This document shows, one piece after another, positions 6,541-9,118 of a stretch of DNA of 9,118 nucleotides; position 1 is the stretch's first letter; each line of letters starts with the position of its first letter. This DNA comes from CAYYNP01 sp964472545 (lineage in GTDB: Bacteria; Planctomycetota; Planctomycetia; Pirellulales; Thermoguttaceae). Below the pieces are notes generated by a model. That model ran no database searches, was not told the DNA's origin, and worked only from the letters and a program-made list of their open reading frames with translations. The DNA lies in the NCBI GenBank assembly GCA_964472545.1, contig CAYYNP010000366.1, forward strand, positions 1 through 9,118. The letters run 5' to 3'. The translations under genes were made by a program, and so were the position numbers.

Positions 6541-8820
6541 ATGTCCTGGCCGCTGCCGAGCGATTTTCGTACGATGCTGCAAAACCCGCGCGTCGCGTTT
6601 CGCGATCCGCAGTTGCAGGCGTGCGAAATCGAGCGCGACGCGCTGGGCCAGCCGCGGCCCTGGTCCGGTGCGTTTGCGGTGGTCTACAAGGCGATCTTGC
6701 CGGGCGGGCAGCGGCCGGTGGCGGTCCGCGCGTTCAGCAGCCAGTCGCCCGAGCGGCAGCAGCGATACGACAGCATCGCCCGCCATCTGCAATGCCGCGA
6801 CGTGCCTTGCCTGGTTCATTTCGAGTACCAACACGACGGCATCCGCTCGGCCGGCGACGGCCGCTGGTATCCGCTGGTGGTGATGCAGTGGGTCGACGGC
6901 CAGACGCTTTTTGAGTGGGTCGGCTCGAAGTGCCGCGTGGGCAAAGGGCCTTCGCTGGCCAAAGCCGCCCGGCATTGGCTGCGGCTGCTGCGGGATCTCG
7001 ACCGCGCCGAGGTCGCCCACGGCGATTTGCAGCACGCCAACGTGATGGTCACCCGCCGCGGACGTCTGCGACTGGTCGACTACGACGGCATGGGCGTGCC
7101 CGAGCTTTGGGGACAGCGCAACCTGGAGATCGGCGTCAGGCCCTATCAGCATCCGCAACGCGGCGAGTCGACCTTGCTGGGCCCGGAACTCGACCGGTTT
7201 TCGTCGATCGTGATCTACCTGGCGTTGCAGGCGACTGCGGCCGATCCGTCGCTGTGGCAGAAGCACGTGGGAAGCCGTTCCCACGACAAGCTGCTGTTTC
7301 GTGAAGAGGATTTCGTCGAGCCGCAGTCTTCCACGCTCCGCCAGGACCTCTTGAAATCAACGGATCCCCAGGTGCGCGAACTGACCGATAGGCTGTTTTC
7401 GCTCTCCCGGGGCGAATTACAGACCGTGCCGCCGCTAAGCGATCTGCTGCCGGAGGAGCCGGCGGCACGACCTGCGCGGCGAAGGAAGGCCACCCGCCGG
7501 CCGCGCCGCGAAGCCCGGGTCGACGCCGGCGGCAACGCGGCCGCCCAGGTCGTCTTGGAGGTGCTCTCCGGCTCGATGCAAGGCCGTTCGTTCGCGATTG
7601 AAGGTCACGACACGCTGTTGTTTGGCCGCGGGTCCGATTGCCATGCCCGCATCGAAGACGATCCCCGCGTGTCGCGGCATCACTTCTTGCTGGAGGCCAT
7701 CCCTCCCAGCGCCCGGCTCCGCGATTTGGGCAGCCGCAACGGCACGACAGTCAACGGGCGTAAGTACTGCGCCCGAAACGCCCCGGCCGTGCGGCCGACC
7801 GAGGATTCCGGGAGCTATGCAGAGGTCGAACTGCACGACGGCGACGAGATCGTCGTCGGCGACACGACGATCCGTTTTCGCATCGAGTTGCCGGCCACCG
7901 TCTGTTTGCCCGCGCCGCAGGCGCGCGACGCCGACAAACCGCCTCGGCAACCCGACGACTCCAAGCGAGACGCCTTCGATCCCGACGAGTTGACCGTGCT
8001 GGAAGAAATCGGCCGTGGCCGGCTGGGCACGGTCTGCGTTGTGCGGCGCGAAACCGACGGCCGCCGCTTCGCCCTGAAGGTCGCCTCGCCGAAACTCTCC
8101 ATACCCAAGACCCGCCGTGGACCGCTTCTCGATGAGTTGGCGAACCTGGAAACGCTCGACCATCGCCACGTCGTCCGCTCGTTCGGCGTGGCGAGGATTC
8201 GGCGGGCATACGGCTTTTTGCTGGAACACTGCGACGGCGGCAACCTCCACGACCGCATGCAAGCGCACGGCGGCCGGATTCCCGTCCACGAGGCAACGAT
8301 GCTGCTCGAGCAGTGTCTGGCCGGATTGGCTCATGCGCATCAGCAAGGGCTGGTGCACGGCAACCTCCGGCCGCAGAACGTCCTCTTGCACCGCGAGAAC
8401 GGGCAACTCGTCGCCAAGCTGGCCGACCTCGGAGTGGCACGCGTATTTGAAATGGCCGGGCTGCTGGGTATGACGGCGAGCTTCCAGTCGCAAATCGATT
8501 ATCATCTCATGCCCCCGGAGCGGCTCAGCGGATTCCGGCAATCGGACCTCCGCAGCGATCTGTGGGGGCTGGCCGCCACGTTCTACTATGCGATCAGCGG
8601 CCGGTATCCACGCAATCTCGACGCCCGGGACCCGATCGCTGCCGTGTTGCACGAAGAGGCGATTCCCATCCAGGCGCGAGAACCGTCCGTACCCGCGCCG
8701 ATCGCGCAGGTGATCGATCGATCTCTCCGCCGATCGCTGCCGGAGCGATTTCGCACGGCCGTGCAGTTTCAGCAAGCGCTGGAAAGTGCCGTGCAGTCGG
8801 GCGGGCTGGGACTTCGATAG
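6541..8820 (+). CDS. Cytoplasmic FHA protein with two kinase-like domains (HGDL-type kinase-like, FHA, HGN pseudokinase)
   Basis: The product has 759 residues, with no signal peptide or membrane segment. Domain 1 (about 15-290) is a divergent kinase-like fold with R63 in place of the usual lysine (VAVR), HGD 160-162, N167 and DYD 180-182. The later PYQHP and DRFSSIVIYLAL segments match a bacterial kinase-like family with HGDLQH and LVDYDGM motifs. A very basic linker (311-325) follows. The FHA domain (about 337-447) keeps its phosphothreonine-binding residues: GR 362-363, SRHH 378-381, NG 400-401, then LHDGDEIVVG. The C-terminal kinase-like domain (about 484-750) keeps the Gly loop (G491, G493, G496), K513, E532, N613, DLG 629-631, PPE 658-660 and D673. 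Its catalytic HRD is HGN (606-608), with the proton-acceptor Asp replaced by Asn (codon AAC at 8362-8364), so it is probably a pseudokinase that may still bind ATP. The gene starts 32 nt after the receptor kinase gene, so the two are likely cotranscribed. The coding region ends TAG followed by an in-frame TAA. Confidence 0.9.
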   Translation: MSWPLPSDFRTMLQNPRVAFRDPQLQACEIERDALGQPRPWSGAFAVVYKAILPGGQRPVAVRAFSSQSPERQQRYDSIARHLQCRDVPCLVHFEYQHDGIRSAGDGRWYPLVVMQWVDGQTLFEWVGSKCRVGKGPSLAKAARHWLRLLRDLDRAEVAHGDLQHANVMVTRRGRLRLVDYDGMGVPELWGQRNLEIGVRPYQHPQRGESTLLGPELDRFSSIVIYLALQATAADPSLWQKHVGSRSHDKLLFREEDFVEPQSSTLRQDLLKSTDPQVRELTDRLFSLSRGELQTVPPLSDLLPEEPAARPARRRKATRRPRREARVDAGGNAAAQVVLEVLSGSMQGRSFAIEGHDTLLFGRGSDCHARIEDDPRVSRHHFLLEAIPPSARLRDLGSRNGTTVNGRKYCARNAPAVRPTEDSGSYAEVELHDGDEIVVGDTTIRFRIELPATVCLPAPQARDADKPPRQPDDSKRDAFDPDELTVLEEIGRGRLGTVCVVRRETDGRRFALKVASPKLSIPKTRRGPLLDELANLETLDHRHVVRSFGVARIRRAYGFLLEHCDGGNLHDRMQAHGGRIPVHEATMLLEQCLAGLAHAHQQGLVHGNLRPQNVLLHRENGQLVAKLADLGVARVFEMAGLLGMTASFQSQIDYHLMPPERLSGFRQSDLRSDLWGLAATFYYAISGRYPRNLDARDPIAAVLHEEAIPIQAREPSVPAPIAQVIDRSLRRSLPERFRTAVQFQQALESAVQSGGLGLR

Positions 8821-8876
8821 TAAGACACGTCTGCTCCCAAATTGCCTCCCATGTGCCCCGACGCTCGCAACGACGG

Positions 8877-9118
8877 CAGGAGAACTGCAAAGTGTGCGGG
8901 AGCCCGAAAAAGGGGACTGGCTCCGTCGACGATCGATGTGGCTGTAGGGATTCGCAGTGCCGACGGTGCCTGTCCCCTTTCTTCGGGCGGCGACATTGGG
9001 GCACCGTGGAAAAGGGGGACAGGCACCGAGCCGGGAACTTCGTCGGCAGGTTCCGTGTTGATCCTGGCTCGGAGCCAGTCCCCCTTTTCCACTCCCGCGA
9101 ATCGACTTTGCAGTTCTC
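8877..9118. repeat. 245-bp nested palindromic repeat element, copy 2 (inverted; last 3 bp beyond window)
   Basis: This is the reverse complement of the element at 1821-2065. The 242 visible bases align without gaps and with six substitutions (about 97.5% identity). It starts CAGGAGAACTGCAAAGT at 8877, and the window ends three bases before the expected terminal CTG. The four 13-mers lie at 8912-8924, 8965-8977, 9015-9027 and 9071-9083, in the same nested order. The small palindrome CTGGCTC-G-GAGCCAG is at 9064-9078. It begins 56 bp after the stop of the FHA/dual-kinase gene, so it would be at the 3' end of the operon transcript and could fold there. No clear U tract marks it as an intrinsic terminator. 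Confidence 0.85.

Noticed and set aside
5411..8775. Long minus-strand frames at 5411-6520, 6301-7284 and 7435-8775
   Set aside because: They are antisense shadows of the two plus-strand genes; no motifs, and composition reflects the complement of GC-rich codons.
9064..9083. Intrinsic terminator after the kinase operon
   Set aside because: The small palindrome has only one central base, so it cannot form a tight RNA hairpin as drawn, and it is followed by C-rich sequence before a short T run.
1821..9118. Composite transposon carrying the kinase operon
   Set aside because: No transposase, no target-site duplication at the visible ends, and the elements are too small to be insertion sequences; only a non-autonomous element is supported.

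Overview
The window is GC-rich, densely coding DNA that most likely comes from a planctomycete, probably of the Pirellulales/Planctomycetia type. The evidence is a secreted protein with the planctomycete N-terminal signature (a run of Arg, then LERRDLLSG), a very large receptor-type Ser/Thr kinase with the leader, PEGA-like and leucine-rich segments typical of this phylum, and a second kinase-like protein of a kind common there. This assignment is inferred from protein style; no phylogenetic marker is present.

Layout. Positions 1-1718 (minus strand) hold the N-terminal 572 codons of a large extracellular protein with a P-domain-like sandwich and two SdrD_B-type beta-sandwich repeats; its 3' end lies off the left edge. 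Positions 1719-2341 are a divergent intergenic region. It carries a candidate promoter for each direction and a 245-bp nested palindromic repeat at 1821-2065. Positions 2342-6508 (plus) encode a 1388-residue transmembrane Ser/Thr kinase. Its extracytoplasmic part has a PEGA-like domain, a TIM-barrel-like domain, seven exact 21-residue leucine-rich repeats and two tandem NTF2/SnoaL-like domains. After a 32-nt gap, 6541-8820 (plus) encodes a 759-residue protein: an HGDL-type kinase-like domain, an FHA domain, and a second kinase-like domain whose HRD motif is HGN, so a probable pseudokinase. From 8877 to the right edge there is a second copy of the 245-bp repeat, in opposite orientation and about 97.5% identical to the first.

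How it may work together (inference). The two plus-strand genes look like one transcription unit coding for a signalling pair. The membrane kinase could sense something outside the cytoplasm. The second protein could bind phosphothreonine through its FHA domain, perhaps in the Thr-rich juxtamembrane linker of the first kinase. The pair of near-identical inverted palindromes bracketing the operon, each built from four copies of a 13-mer GGGGACWGGCWCC, is the most unusual DNA-level feature. It resembles REP/REPIN or MITE-type non-autonomous elements, but no transposase is present in the window.
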